DNA of 64,000 nt from Nitrososphaerota archaeon (GCA_028867035.1 JAGWHB010000001.1:1-64000), one strand, 5' to 3'. Positions 17,113 through 26,219 are shown, counted from the first letter of the stretch. Notes: generated by a model not told the origin, from the sequence alone. A program made the numbers and translations.

Positions 17113-17553
17113 TCAGGAGCTCAAGAGCGCTTTAGCTCCTGCGGCCGTCATGGCATAGTTCAGCAGGTACATGCTGATGCAGACGGGACAGAGGGCATGG
17201 ATGACCCCGAGCTCGACGTACCAGAGATAGATTGTGAACAGGTTCCCAACCATCAGTACCGGGAACAGGACCTCGCCGTTCAGGGTGCCTTTCTTTCGCC
17301 CGTACCAGAAGCCAAGGACGACCATAAGAGGGAACCAGACCAATCCGTAGATGTACAGGGGGAGGCCGTAGGGACCGGGCGGGAAGGCGACGTCTCCGCT
17401 GGCGAAGACGCTCGAGCACGAAACGAAGCTGCTGAGGTTGCAGACGGTGGACCCAGGGCCCGTGTAGGAGGTGACTTCGTCATAGCCATGGTAGACCGCT
17501 ACGGCTATTCCGATGGCAGCCAGGGCGATGAAGGCCTTGGTCAGGCGGTCCAT
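17113..17553 (-). CDS. VKOR-family disulfide oxidoreductase
   Basis: The start is the ATG at 17553 ([11 protein letters not shown]); the frame is open further upstream but there it reads through the DUF929 gene. The 146-aa protein has four to five helices, the loop cysteine pair (CNLSS...CSSVF) and the CPVC redox motif near the end of a helix, as in bacterial and archaeal vitamin K epoxide reductase homologues. These re-oxidise thioredoxin-fold partners using quinone. The first codons overlap the upstream DUF929 gene by 13 nt, so the partner is almost certainly that protein. Confidence 0.85.
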   Translation of the reverse strand: MDRLTKAFIALAAIGIAVAVYHGYDEVTSYTGPGSTVCNLSSFVSCSSVFASGDVAFPPGPYGLPLYIYGLVWFPLMVVLGFWYGRKKGTLNGEVLFPVLMVGNLFTIYLWYVELGVIHALCPVCISMYLLNYAMTAAGAKALLSS

Positions 17554-18461
17554 TTCGACTCGACCGGCACTGCTGGGACGGCCATCAGACTCTCTTGGGA
17601 GGCTCCAGTGCCTGCTGGGTTGTAGGAGAGCGTGACAGTTGCATACGCTTGGCTGCAGATAGACCCGGGCTGACCGCCGTCCACCTTGCAGATGGCTGTG
17701 ATCAGGGTGTTCGCCGCGCCGTCTATGAGCTTGGCGACGTTGCTGCTGGGGGTGTTGAGCTGGGAGGAGACTTGGGTCCAATTTTGCCCGGCTATGTCGG
17801 GGAGCTGGAACTGGGAGCCGCAGTTAACCGCGTAGGCGTTGGCTATGTCGAGGAACGGGATCCCTCCGTTTTGGCTCGTCGCTGCACAAGTGTCGTATTT
17901 CGAGACAGTGGTGGACTGGTCTGCGGTCAGGGTCTGCACCACGTCTCCTGAGCCTCCCCTCCCGAATTCCTCCACGGCGACGAAAGCGATGTAGTTGCTG
18001 GTGTAGGTGACGTTTCTGAAAGTGAAGGTGGGGGTGTTGGGGTTGATGTCTGTGCTAGAGGAGAGCATGTAGTCCAGCCCCTTGAACGTCCCGAAGTGTG
18101 AGAAGGCGATTACGATGCTCCAGCGCTCAATGGCGCAATACGGGCAGAAGTCTCCTCCGATATACAGTACCTCGGGCTTGCCTCCGGAAGTGAGGGCGGT
18201 CCCTGAGATGCTGACGGGCGGGGAGACCCCAGTGGGGACGCCGACGGCCGAGAGAGTCGAGTCGCTGACGCCCGTGACCTGACCGAGGACGGTGTGTGAG
18301 ACTGGCTTTCCGATGAACGCCGTGTTGACGTTGCTGGTGGCGGCAGAAATGAAGTAAGCCGCGACCAGGATGGCGACGATGGCTATTACTGCAGTGGTCC
18401 ACAATATGCGCCTCCTTCGCCTGCGGGCGCGGAGGGTCGCCTTGATTGCCAAGTCTGTCAA
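17541..18461 (-). CDS. DUF929-like thioredoxin-fold membrane protein
   Basis: The 306-aa protein has a basic N-terminus (RARRRRRR), one anchor helix (about 21-42), then an extracytoplasmic domain with [27 protein letters not shown]. That CPYC redox motif and context are typical of DUF929 proteins of thaumarchaea. Additional cysteines (TCAATS, VNCGS, AICKVD, SICSQ) could form structural disulfides. It probably acts as the DsbA-like thiol oxidase, recycled by the overlapping VKOR gene. Confidence 0.8.
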   Translation of the reverse strand: MTDLAIKATLRARRRRRRILWTTAVIAIVAILVAAYFISAATSNVNTAFIGKPVSHTVLGQVTGVSDSTLSAVGVPTGVSPPVSISGTALTSGGKPEVLYIGGDFCPYCAIERWSIVIAFSHFGTFKGLDYMLSSSTDINPNTPTFTFRNVTYTSNYIAFVAVEEFGRGGSGDVVQTLTADQSTTVSKYDTCAATSQNGGIPFLDIANAYAVNCGSQFQLPDIAGQNWTQVSSQLNTPSSNVAKLIDGAANTLITAICKVDGGQPGSICSQAYATVTLSYNPAGTGASQESLMAVPAVPVESKWTA

Positions 18462-18503
18462 CGACCCCGCAGTTGGGTAGATAAAGTATGAATCAGGGCG
18501 AAT

Positions 18504-18872
18504 CTACTTGTTCAGGCCGTAATCCTTTGCAACTTGGGCTTGAAGGGCCCTTATTTCTTTGATTTGCTTCGCGACTCTACGCGCGAACGAGAGGTCCCTC
18601 AAACCAGAGACGAACCATAGAAGGGCGATGACTAAGCTCACAGCCTCAAGCGCCATCAAACTGGGATCGACAAGGTCGACGGTTTGGCTCGTTATTCCCA
18701 ACCCAAAGGGAAAGACAATAAGTTGAAGGAAGTAGTTGAAAGCGAAGTACGCGCTCGCCAGTGTGGCTACCAGGGCCAAGGTCCGGATCTTGCGTCCCCC
18801 CCGCTCCATGTGCTGAATAAAATCCTCATGCAATTCAATCATAGCTACATTGGGATCCTTGTCCTCTGACAA
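18504..18872 (-). CDS. Two-helix membrane protein, unknown function
   Basis: The 122-aa product has a charged N-terminus, two hydrophobic spans (LALVATLASAYFAFNYFLQLIVFPFG and LMALEAVSLVIALLWFVSGL), and a basic coiled C-terminal tail (ARRVAKQIKEIRALQAQVAKD). No family is named. A CAAGTTGTTC half-site (18915-18924) lies about 43 nt upstream, matching the palindrome in front of the neighbouring wHTH gene, so the two may be co-regulated. Confidence 0.6.
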   Translation of the reverse strand: MSEDKDPNVAMIELHEDFIQHMERGGRKIRTLALVATLASAYFAFNYFLQLIVFPFGLGITSQTVDLVDPSLMALEAVSLVIALLWFVSGLRDLSFARRVAKQIKEIRALQAQVAKDYGLNK

Positions 18873-18922
18873 ATCACCTAGGATACTCCGTTTTGGGCTT
18901 ATAACGGATGCTCACAAGTTGT

Positions 18923-19183
18923 TCATGAGAACAGCTTCGGGAGAGCCGGGTCCAGATGACCTAACACAGTCATACCTTCGGGGGTGATTGAGTACATCTC
19001 ATGGGAATCCACCTTGTTCACCTTCACTAGGCCTCCCGTAGTAAGTACTCCGAGATATTCACCCAGTCGGTTGTAAGGGACGTTTGCCACGCGGGCTAGC
19101 CTGGAAGGAATCTGCGGTCCTGATGCGAGCGCTTTGAGAAGTTCCCAGCAAATCACCACCGTGTCCCTATTCTTCAACCGCAT
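18923..19183 (-). CDS. Winged-helix regulator (ArnR1/HTH_45-like)
   Basis: The 86-aa single-domain protein (VVICWELLKALASGPQIPSRLARVANVPYNRLGEYLGVLTTGGLVKVNK) matches the small winged-helix regulators abundant in thaumarchaea. The ATG is at 19183. A perfect palindrome sits 25-50 nt upstream, consistent with autoregulation. Confidence 0.75.
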   Translation of the reverse strand: MRLKNRDTVVICWELLKALASGPQIPSRLARVANVPYNRLGEYLGVLTTGGLVKVNKVDSHEMYSITPEGMTVLGHLDPALPKLFS

Positions 19184-19207
19184 TCAGCGTGGAATGGGGC
19201 TTGATAA

Positions 19208-19233
19208 GAACAAGTTGTGCCAACAACTTGTTC
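19208..19233. promoter_or_regulatory. Palindromic operator GAACAAGTTG-6-CAACTTGTTC
   Basis: A perfect 10-bp inverted repeat with a 6-nt spacer lies between the divergent wHTH gene (ATG 19183) and the four-gene operon (ATG 19284). A single half-site recurs at 18915-18924, before the membrane gene at 18872. The likely ligand is the adjacent winged-helix protein. Confidence 0.6.
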
Positions 19234-19283
19234 GCTCAAGATGTGCGTCAGCGCCTTAAGTAAAGCCCTCCTGCAAGTGCATA

Positions 19284-20510
19284 ATGAACGCAGCAAGACG
19301 TGCAGGGTGGCTCGGATACTCCCTGGACCGGACAAGGGGTCGAGTCGATGTACAGGTTCTGGGAGACAGGATCCTCCTGCTTGGAAGGCGGGCGGGGGAC
19401 CTCTCGACGCTTCTGGCTTACGCCGACGCTGAAAGCGGTAGCAAAACCGTCGTTCTGGACATCGACGGGTCGATTTCCCCGGAGATTCACGGGTACTTCA
19501 GAGCGTTTGATTACAAGTCGATGCTGTACGAGGCTTTCCACATCGAAGGGGATGACGCCACACACGGACAGATGGTGGCCTCGGCCTACACAGCTGCTCT
19601 TGATCTGACGTCGGAGGAAGAGGCGATCCTCGGGTCCGCGCTCCAGAAGCTGTCAGAGCAGAACGACCTGGCGACCCCTTCGGCGCTTTACGATGTCCTG
19701 GGAGCAGTCGAGGGGTTCAGGGGGTTCTATGTTGACAAGCTCAAAGGGAGAATCGGCTCTCTCAAACTCTTGGAGACCACGCGCATCGAGACGTTCGACG
19801 AATTGATGAGAGGAGGCGCCCTTGTCAGCTTCGCCTCCGCGCCCTATCCACAGGCAGCCGAACTGGCCTCAGGACTCTACGTAGCCAAGATGCTCCACCT
19901 GATCGCACCATCAAAGACGCGCCCGAACGCCATAATGATTACGGGGGCTCACAGGCTGTTCAGGAGTCTCGCTCGCTACCAGCACGCAAGCAGGTTGATG
20001 GGGTATCTGATGGAAGCGCCCGTGCCGCTGATTCTCGCATCGCCGCTCCCCTCTCTCTTGAACGACAGGCTGATTGAATCGATGCCGGTCAGGATTTATT
20101 CGAGCGAAGCGTGGAACGCGCGAAAGAGTTGGAAGCAGGCCGCGGCCCTTTCAAGTTCCTACATCATTTGTGACGACCGCTCAGGAACAGCGACTGGGTT
20201 CGTGCCGCGCTTCGTCAGGCCGAAGAGGGCATCAATCCCCCTAGTTCAATCTACCTTCGACAACAGGACCAACCCCGAACTGACGAGAACAATCTTAGAG
20301 GAAATCAGCAGGTTCGAGTCGGCGAACAGGCAGTCGGTGATTTCGTATCTGACCCCGTTGTTTCTTGCGGCCGACATCGGAACGGAGCTCGATAGGCTGC
20401 ATACGGAGGGGCGCCTGATCCTCGAGCCGAAGCAGGTCGGTAGCGGACCGAAGATTCTTGCTTACACTGTTACCGAAAGCGGGAGACGCCTGTTGGAGGG
20501 ACTACGGTAA
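19284..20510 (+). CDS. HerA/VirB4-like protein lacking ATPase motifs, with a C-terminal winged helix
   Basis: The 408-aa protein shows the order of a HerA-type motor: a strand with VVLDIDGSISPEI (the position after Walker A, as in HerA LDPxGEY), ALVSFASAPYPQAAELASGLYVAKMLHL (as in HerA 'DLS...' strand and helix), and PNAIMITGAHRLFRSL at the Walker B position. However, there is no GxxxxGK[ST], and the Walker B acids are TG instead of DE. The last 65 residues look like a winged helix. I infer a non-catalytic HerA relative. It is first in a four-gene operon and overlaps the next ORF by 1 nt. Confidence 0.55.
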   Translation: MNAARRAGWLGYSLDRTRGRVDVQVLGDRILLLGRRAGDLSTLLAYADAESGSKTVVLDIDGSISPEIHGYFRAFDYKSMLYEAFHIEGDDATHGQMVASAYTAALDLTSEEEAILGSALQKLSEQNDLATPSALYDVLGAVEGFRGFYVDKLKGRIGSLKLLETTRIETFDELMRGGALVSFASAPYPQAAELASGLYVAKMLHLIAPSKTRPNAIMITGAHRLFRSLARYQHASRLMGYLMEAPVPLILASPLPSLLNDRLIESMPVRIYSSEAWNARKSWKQAAALSSSYIICDDRSGTATGFVPRFVRPKRASIPLVQSTFDNRTNPELTRTILEEISRFESANRQSVISYLTPLFLAADIGTELDRLHTEGRLILEPKQVGSGPKILAYTVTESGRRLLEGLR

Positions 20511-21517
20511 TGGAGCACCTCAAGACGGACTGCTTCGCGGTCGACACTTTGACGGACGGAGGACTCGCCACCGGGACCATCACGCAAATCTTCGGTGAGA
20601 AGGCCCTCGGGAAGAGCATTATCTCGTTCCAGGCCGGGTGCGCTCTTGCCGCGTCCGGTGGCAGCGCAATCATCCTCGACACCGAGCAGTCCTACTCGAG
20701 CTACCTTGTACCGTATTGGCGTGAAAGGATGGCGAAACGGTTCGGGAAGGACATCAACGTGTCAGAAGTGAAACTTGAGAGAACGCCGAAGGTCTCCCCG
20801 AAGAGGAAGCCCGTCACCAGGGGTCAGGTAATCACCGCGGTGGATGCAGCCCTGAGCCACCTTGGGATATCGTTCACAGACGCTCATCTGAGCGCCGTCG
20901 CCGACATATTCTCGCCTGACTTCACTGTGGACCTCCCATCTGCGGGACCTTCGGTCTTGATCTTTCAAACCCCAGAAGTCGTGGACCTCCTCAACCTTCA
21001 CGGAATCGACGCCGTCAAGGAGGTATCAAGCGGAGGCAGGGTGGAACTCAAGATGAGACAGACCCCTACCTACCAGTCGGCGCTCCATCACGTCATCCAA
21101 GAGACAGGCGCGAAGCTCCTTGTGTACGACTCCATCTCTGCACCTTTCAAGTCATCCTTCCCCAGCACGCAGGACCTCCCAGCCCGGAGCGCCGGTCTCG
21201 CCATGCTCCTAGCTCATGCCCAGCGGCTGTGCATCGAGTTCGGGATTGCTGTCCTTGTTACCAGCCATGTTTCGATCGACCCGATCAACCCATGGGACAG
21301 AATCCCATACGGCGGGGTCATCCTCGGCCACGACGCGAAATTCTCTCTCGAGCTCACGAAGGCGACCGCTTCAAGGAACAAAGACAGGAACCCTGAGGCC
21401 ATCAACCCGGACGACGAGAAGGCGAGCACGAAGGCGTTCTGGGCGGCCCGCCACCCAGCCCTTGAGGAGTACACCAGGTACGCTTTCGCCAGGCAGGATG
21501 GGGAGGGGTTTCACTGA
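20510..21517 (+). CDS. RecA/RadB-like ATPase
   Basis: The 335-aa product opens with a RadB-like stretch (LTDGGLATGTITQIFGEKALGKSIISFQAG; Walker A residues 29-36) and has a Walker B strand LLVYDSISAPF and an IAVLVTSHVS strand, as in RadA/RadB/KaiC. Between Walker A and B is an unusually long insertion (about residues 85-185) not seen in RadB (about 220 aa). It is not chromosomal RadA, as the N-terminal HhH domain is missing. The start overlaps the previous stop by 1 nt (TAATG). Confidence 0.75.
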   Translation: MEHLKTDCFAVDTLTDGGLATGTITQIFGEKALGKSIISFQAGCALAASGGSAIILDTEQSYSSYLVPYWRERMAKRFGKDINVSEVKLERTPKVSPKRKPVTRGQVITAVDAALSHLGISFTDAHLSAVADIFSPDFTVDLPSAGPSVLIFQTPEVVDLLNLHGIDAVKEVSSGGRVELKMRQTPTYQSALHHVIQETGAKLLVYDSISAPFKSSFPSTQDLPARSAGLAMLLAHAQRLCIEFGIAVLVTSHVSIDPINPWDRIPYGGVILGHDAKFSLELTKATASRNKDRNPEAINPDDEKASTKAFWAARHPALEEYTRYAFARQDGEGFH

Positions 21518-22563
21518 TGGGCTGGGGCCTTCGACTGGTCGCTGCCTTCGTCATGCTGGTCGCTTTCAGCTTTGATTCATGGCCTATCGCGCTGCTAGCC
21601 TTTCTGTACCTTGTCTTCTCGTTAAGGAGGCCTCGCAGGCAGCAGGTCTATGTCATGAGACAGGGCGACGTCTTCACCGAGCCTGGTCGACCCTGGAAGA
21701 GGTATGCTGCCGGTGGCTTCTTCCTGTTCCTCTCGTTGGTCTCGCTAGAGTCTGGAGGGACTTACTCGCCAGTCGTCTTTTTCCTCTGTGGAATCGCTTT
21801 GTTCTTCTGGCCCCGCATCAGGCGGAGCGGCTTCGCTAACAGGGTGGTTCCGGTCAAGAATTCGGTGCTTCTACGGAGTCTCCTCGTCCCATTTTTGTGG
21901 CACGCCCTAATCGAGGTCAAACTCGAATCCCAAGACCAAACGAGAGGGATCGCGTCGATGAGCGGCAAAGTGATTCTCTTCGCCGGAAAGGCGCCCTCTG
22001 TGTGTCAGGTCGTAAGCGTCTACGCTCTGGACTACGCACAGGCCGAAAGGAGGATTATGAGGAGGTTGAAACAAGAATCAAGAATGCTCTCGCAAAGGGG
22101 AGCGCATCTCCTTCCAATGGACAGCGTTGAAGCTGCAGGGAAGCTGTCCATGGAGCTTGAAAGGCTCGAGCTAGGAACAGACGACCTGGAGGCTGTTTCA
22201 TCGTTACCCTTCGATGTCTTGACGCTTCGTGTGCAAGACGGCCTAGTGGTTTCACACAGGGCCTTCAATGTCTCTGAAAGCCAGAGCGGGGGCCCTGCGA
22301 TTCCCGCGCCCGACGTAACACACGTCAAACAGCCTCTGTTCGCAGAAATGGTCCAAGAGATTGGCGAGAAGCATGGCTGGCCTAGTCCAGACGAGTTCTC
22401 CCCCTTCCTGGCGGCCCTCGACGCGTCGCGGAACGAACCCTTTGCCGACAGGGTGCAAATGAAAGGCGAGACTGGAGCGAGGTTGAGAGTCGAAACCCCC
22501 AGTGGGACCCAAGTCGGGCTTACGAGGCCTCAGCTGAGGGCGCTGGCGAGGATCTATGGCTGA
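21517..22563 (+). CDS. Membrane protein with a large cytoplasmic domain, operon gene 3
   Basis: The 348-aa product has two to four N-terminal hydrophobic spans (LRLVAAFVMLVAFSF; WPIALLAFLYLVFSL; YAAGGFFLFLSLVSL; SPVVFFLCGIALFFW) and then about 230 soluble residues, partly helical, with no recognised domain. TGATG coupling joins it to the RecA-like gene. In bulk organisation (pore or anchor plus ATPases) the operon resembles DNA-translocation systems, but this is inference only. Confidence 0.6.
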   Translation: MGWGLRLVAAFVMLVAFSFDSWPIALLAFLYLVFSLRRPRRQQVYVMRQGDVFTEPGRPWKRYAAGGFFLFLSLVSLESGGTYSPVVFFLCGIALFFWPRIRRSGFANRVVPVKNSVLLRSLLVPFLWHALIEVKLESQDQTRGIASMSGKVILFAGKAPSVCQVVSVYALDYAQAERRIMRRLKQESRMLSQRGAHLLPMDSVEAAGKLSMELERLELGTDDLEAVSSLPFDVLTLRVQDGLVVSHRAFNVSESQSGGPAIPAPDVTHVKQPLFAEMVQEIGEKHGWPSPDEFSPFLAALDASRNEPFADRVQMKGETGARLRVETPSGTQVGLTRPQLRALARIYG

Positions 22564-22978
22564 TTCAGAGGCGAGACTCCTGCGGAGTTTCGGGAGGGCC
22601 TTCAGGATGGTGGAAGCCTGGGTCGAAGCTGACCTACTGGAACTTGCAAGACAAGCGACAGAAGCAGTCTTCGGAGACTCGCCAGAATTTAGGTTGGCCA
22701 GGGCTTTGGCGAACGCTCAGGAGGCCCTGCCTCTCTACGAGATCTCAATTCGATCCAACGCCGGTCGAAGGGCAGTGCTCGGGTCCGGGCAGCTCAGACT
22801 GGCGCTGGAAAGGATGGAAAAATCAGGAGTTCTCGTCAATGTAGGCACACGCCAAAGACCGAGATTCCAGCTGAATCCTAAAGACGACAAGGCGAGGCTG
22901 TTGGCATCTCTGTTCGTGGAAGGCGGGGATGCGAACATCTTGGCTGAGACGTTGGTACCTGCCCATCCTCGCCCCTAG
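22556..22978 (+). CDS. Small soluble helical protein, operon gene 4
   Basis: The 140-aa protein is helical with a possible winged-helix core (LRLALERMEKSGVLVNVGTRQRPRFQLN). It overlaps the membrane-protein gene by 8 nt, ending the four-gene operon. No family is recognised. Confidence 0.55.
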   Translation: MADSEARLLRSFGRAFRMVEAWVEADLLELARQATEAVFGDSPEFRLARALANAQEALPLYEISIRSNAGRRAVLGSGQLRLALERMEKSGVLVNVGTRQRPRFQLNPKDDKARLLASLFVEGGDANILAETLVPAHPRP

Positions 22979-23054
22979 TGAAATGACGAAGCCGGCGATA
23001 CGGGTGGAAACCTGGCGATGACGAGGGTTTTCTCAGAATTCAGGCAGACTCGGC

Positions 23055-24242
23055 TTATGCGACCTCTTCAACCATGCGCTCGGTACTAGACGCAGGCTCC
23101 CGCAGGTCGGCCGCGAGCATCTTCCTCTGGATAACTGTGCCAACTCTCACCCTTGCAGAATCCTTGGGCTCTGGGTGGTTTACCTGAAGCATCGCCGTCC
23201 CCACTGGAAGCCTCCTGAGGGAGTCTTTGATGTTCGAGCCTATGAAGAAACCAGAGGCGTACTCGATGTCCAGCTGGTTGTTCAGCATGTGACAGATGAG
23301 CGTGTTGCTGTTCGCAATTATGTTCTGACTTATGAGGGAAGGCCTGGTGGCGCAGGTGACGAGGGAGAAGCCGTATTTCCTCAGTTCCATAGCGCACCGT
23401 TCGGGGATGCTGACGTAGCCCTTCTCGTTAGGAGCGAGGTGCTGAGCCTCGTCGAGGACCATGACGAGTCGAACCGAGCCTGTCCTTCCGTTCTTTCTCA
23501 CTTCCTCGTAGACCTCCTTCAATATTATCTGGCTGAGCATGTTCTTGCCCCTGTCGTCCGGGAGAGGAGAGAGGTCGATGATCGTAAGCCCGGGTTCGAA
23601 GAGTTGCTGGACATCGAAGTTGCGCGAGTAGGTGTTGAGGGTCTTCCCAACCACCCCGTGGGTCAGGGGCCAGAGCTTCGATATCAGGGCCTCAATCGAC
23701 TCCGACCATCCCCGGAGTTCTGTGAAGTCTTTCTCCTCATCTTCGAGCCTTGAAAGCAATTCATGAATGGCCAGGGGACGGCGGGTGCCGTGGAAGTAGG
23801 TGTCGAAGACTTCCCGGAGCACCCTATACTGTAGCGGCGACAACCCTATGCCATGGGTCACGTGGCTGAAGTGGTCGAGGAGTGAGATCCAATCCTCGAT
23901 CTGCTTGTACGCGTAGGTGTCTTTGGGGTCGAATGGAGAGATGACTAGGTTCTTGCCTGGCGTCAGAACCGTCGGATTCAGGGATGAGAGCAGCTCGACG
24001 TACTCGCCTGTCCTGTCTAAGATGACCTCTGGGATTTTCATTCTCTGAAGCTCCAAGGAGAGGACCCCCGCACATGTGGACTTCCCCGACCCTGTGGTGC
24101 CGAGGATGCAGAGGTGCCGGCTGAGGGCATCTACATCGATGGTAGCCCTACCCTGCGGTCTGGGATCGAGGGTCAACATCCTCTCTCCAATCACAAGGGG
24201 CTCTTGGTCGCGGGGCATTGTAGCGTACGTACTGTGACTCAC
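23055..24242 (-). CDS. HerA-like hexameric ATPase
   Basis: The 395-aa protein has Walker A GTTGSGKST (residues 48-56), the HerA strand EVILDRTGEYVELL, Walker B VRLVMVLDEAQHLAP and a sensor/arginine region (VTCATRPSLISQNIIANSNT). It belongs to the DUF87/HerA-FtsK class that moves DNA in end resection or conjugation. No NurA nuclease gene is adjacent, as would be usual for repair HerA. It faces the operon containing the degenerate HerA relative. The start is GTG at 24242 or ATG at 24218. Confidence 0.85.
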   Translation of the reverse strand: MSHSTYATMPRDQEPLVIGERMLTLDPRPQGRATIDVDALSRHLCILGTTGSGKSTCAGVLSLELQRMKIPEVILDRTGEYVELLSSLNPTVLTPGKNLVISPFDPKDTYAYKQIEDWISLLDHFSHVTHGIGLSPLQYRVLREVFDTYFHGTRRPLAIHELLSRLEDEEKDFTELRGWSESIEALISKLWPLTHGVVGKTLNTYSRNFDVQQLFEPGLTIIDLSPLPDDRGKNMLSQIILKEVYEEVRKNGRTGSVRLVMVLDEAQHLAPNEKGYVSIPERCAMELRKYGFSLVTCATRPSLISQNIIANSNTLICHMLNNQLDIEYASGFFIGSNIKDSLRRLPVGTAMLQVNHPEPKDSARVRVGTVIQRKMLAADLREPASSTERMVEEVA

Positions 24243-24741
24243 CTATCAGTAGGCGGTGACGACTCGTGCATTTGCGCATCGGGTTGTTGCCCAAGCCGTC
24301 GCATTTGCTAACACTTGAATGTCGAAGCCTTGTTTCCGGTCGCCTTCCGGTAGCACAAGTCACGAAATGCGAGAGGGAATGCCTTCTTCTGTGACGTTGT
24401 GTTGCGCTAGGCTGATGCACGTGTCACGGCCGACGTTCGGTCGTGCCCCATTCGAGTGCAGGATGAACGCAAGATCGAGAGGTCTAGCGCGAAGTTGGTC
24501 CGCATTGGAACGGCCCGCAACAAACGCACACTGAAGATGGGGAGGCGACCGGCAAGCCATGCGGAAAGAGGACAGGGAAGGAAGAAGACAACAAGGAGCA
24601 GCCTAACAGGCGGGTGTGGTCAACGCCACACGGCAGAGTTCCTTCTAGCAGAAGGGGCAACTCGCGGGGCCTTACGGCTTCGTTTCACCGAACACTCCCC
24701 GGACACATGTACCCAAAGAGAAGGTTGGGTGTTATCAGCGG
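24243..24741. other. Gene-poor spacer before the LAGLIDADG gene
   Basis: No convincing gene is seen. A 99-codon plus-strand frame (24456-24755) is Arg/Lys/Ser-rich, lacks hydrophobic core pattern and overlaps the next start, so I do not call it. An inverted repeat ACCCAA-8-TTGGGT (24711-24730) lies just before the ATG at 24742. The spacer marks the left edge of a more AT-rich patch that runs to about 26.6 kb. Confidence 0.4.
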
Positions 24742-26034
24742 ATGAAAACCCATGAAGACACGGCAGAAAACGAGGACGGCAAGGGAGGAACGGCACAATG
24801 GCCGCCACATCACTGGCTGGACAAACCCGACATCAGATCAATCGCAGAGAACTTCTGGAAGCCCAATTACGACAAGAATGATCTAGCTATGTACAATCGC
24901 TTTCTGGAGATTCTGAGACTATCCAAAGACGGCCTCAACGGCGAAGAGATTGGAAGAGCGCTTCACATGAACAACGTCAGAGCCTACCTCACTGGCAGAA
25001 AGAAGTCTTTCCTCACTCATCTGCGAACCGAACTCGACAAATTAGGCCTTCCCGCGCCCAATTCCCAGTTTCTACCACTTCATCTGAAACCAAGAGGAAC
25101 ACCTGCTCCTGATTGGATAGAGATACCCAAGGAATTACGAGGAACAGAGGACATTGCCACAACCCTATCACAATTGCAGCCAAACAAAGGCGCTTTCGAA
25201 GCTATGTCCGAATTCGGCTATCACTCTCAAGAAGAGTTGATCACAGACCGTACGAACATGTTCGCATTCTTCCTTGGATCCACCATCGGAGACTGCAGCA
25301 AACCCGTCAAGGGACAGAGCAGGTTTCCGAGCATGGCAATTGCGCTCACCCTTTCAGAAGCCAAACCAAACAGTCTCAGGTTCGGTCAGTACACGGCTCT
25401 ATGCGCTCAGGCTTCAACAGGCCTCATGATGCATAGGATACGGGACGCCGAAACATCTCCATATAGGTTCACCAAATCCAGCTGTCTTAGGTGGCTCACG
25501 GAAGCATCCCCTTTATGGGGTTGGGTCTTCCACGACTGCCTGGGTCTGTTGGACGCAGAAACCACAACACGAGACCCGGTTCGGATGAATTGGCTCCTTG
25601 CCGCGCCGACCAGATTCAAGGTGCACCTGCTTCAAGGTGTCAGTGAGTCGGATGGTTGGGTTGACCCCGGAATGGATCGCCATTGCTTCGTAAGTTCTCC
25701 GAACTCGCAACTCTTCGCAGCAGTCCTAGCCAGCTTGGGCGTGGTGCCACGAATTGACCAACAACCGCCGGTTGAGATTATCAGAATTCCAACCGAAGAT
25801 GCTGCCAGACTCGAACTCTTCAGCCCACGAATACATAGCGAATACTTCGAAAGGCTGCAAGTGATGAGCAAGGCAACAAGCTTCCCGCCTAGGAAGGCAA
25901 TCCCTAGTGAAGTCGTGAAACGGATTCAAGACTTGGCGAAGGAGTACACCGTTCTGAGCGACATCTGCTTCGAACTAGCGAAACGACATGGGGTGAAAGT
26001 ATCCAGTGCCACCGTCAAGAAATACACAACATGA
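24742..26034 (+). CDS. LAGLIDADG-domain protein with N-terminal HTH
   Basis: Residues 50-105 form a helix-turn-helix (RFLEILRLSKDGLNGEEIGRALHMNNVRAYLTGR). Two LAGLIDADG-like helices follow: FAFFLGSTIGDCS (about 173-185) and LLQGVSESDGWV (about 296-307), the second followed by the usual FVSSPNSQLFAAVLASLG. A basic C-terminal tail (AKRHGVKVSSATVKKYTT) looks like another HTH. Free-standing archaeal members may be homing endonucleases or regulators; acidic residues are present in both motifs (D184; E302/D304). Its base composition is lower in GC than its neighbours, suggesting transfer. Confidence 0.7.
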   Translation: MKTHEDTAENEDGKGGTAQWPPHHWLDKPDIRSIAENFWKPNYDKNDLAMYNRFLEILRLSKDGLNGEEIGRALHMNNVRAYLTGRKKSFLTHLRTELDKLGLPAPNSQFLPLHLKPRGTPAPDWIEIPKELRGTEDIATTLSQLQPNKGAFEAMSEFGYHSQEELITDRTNMFAFFLGSTIGDCSKPVKGQSRFPSMAIALTLSEAKPNSLRFGQYTALCAQASTGLMMHRIRDAETSPYRFTKSSCLRWLTEASPLWGWVFHDCLGLLDAETTTRDPVRMNWLLAAPTRFKVHLLQGVSESDGWVDPGMDRHCFVSSPNSQLFAAVLASLGVVPRIDQQPPVEIIRIPTEDAARLELFSPRIHSEYFERLQVMSKATSFPPRKAIPSEVVKRIQDLAKEYTVLSDICFELAKRHGVKVSSATVKKYTT

Positions 26035-26049
26035 TCTCCCTCCCCTCCC

Positions 26050-26061
26050 TTCTTTTTTCTT
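26050..26061 (+). terminator. T-tract terminator
   Basis: TTCTTTTTTCTT follows a C-rich stretch 15 nt after the LAGLIDADG stop. There is no hairpin; this is the T-tract kind used by archaeal RNA polymerase. Confidence 0.5.
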
Positions 26062-26219
26062 GTGTTGATTTGGCACAAATAAAAAGTGCAACCTCATCTC
26101 GAAACCTCCCGACAAATTATCATTGACGAGAGGATAAGTAGTTTCGGGCAAGTTCCGTACATTCAGCGTTCGTTTTGGCTACCTCTTAAATCCCGGACTG
26201 ACGAAGATGGCTCAATCAA

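Noticed and set aside
24456..24755. 99-codon frame before the LAGLIDADG gene
   Set aside because: Arg/Lys/Ser-rich without hydrophobic core and overlapping the next start; no support.
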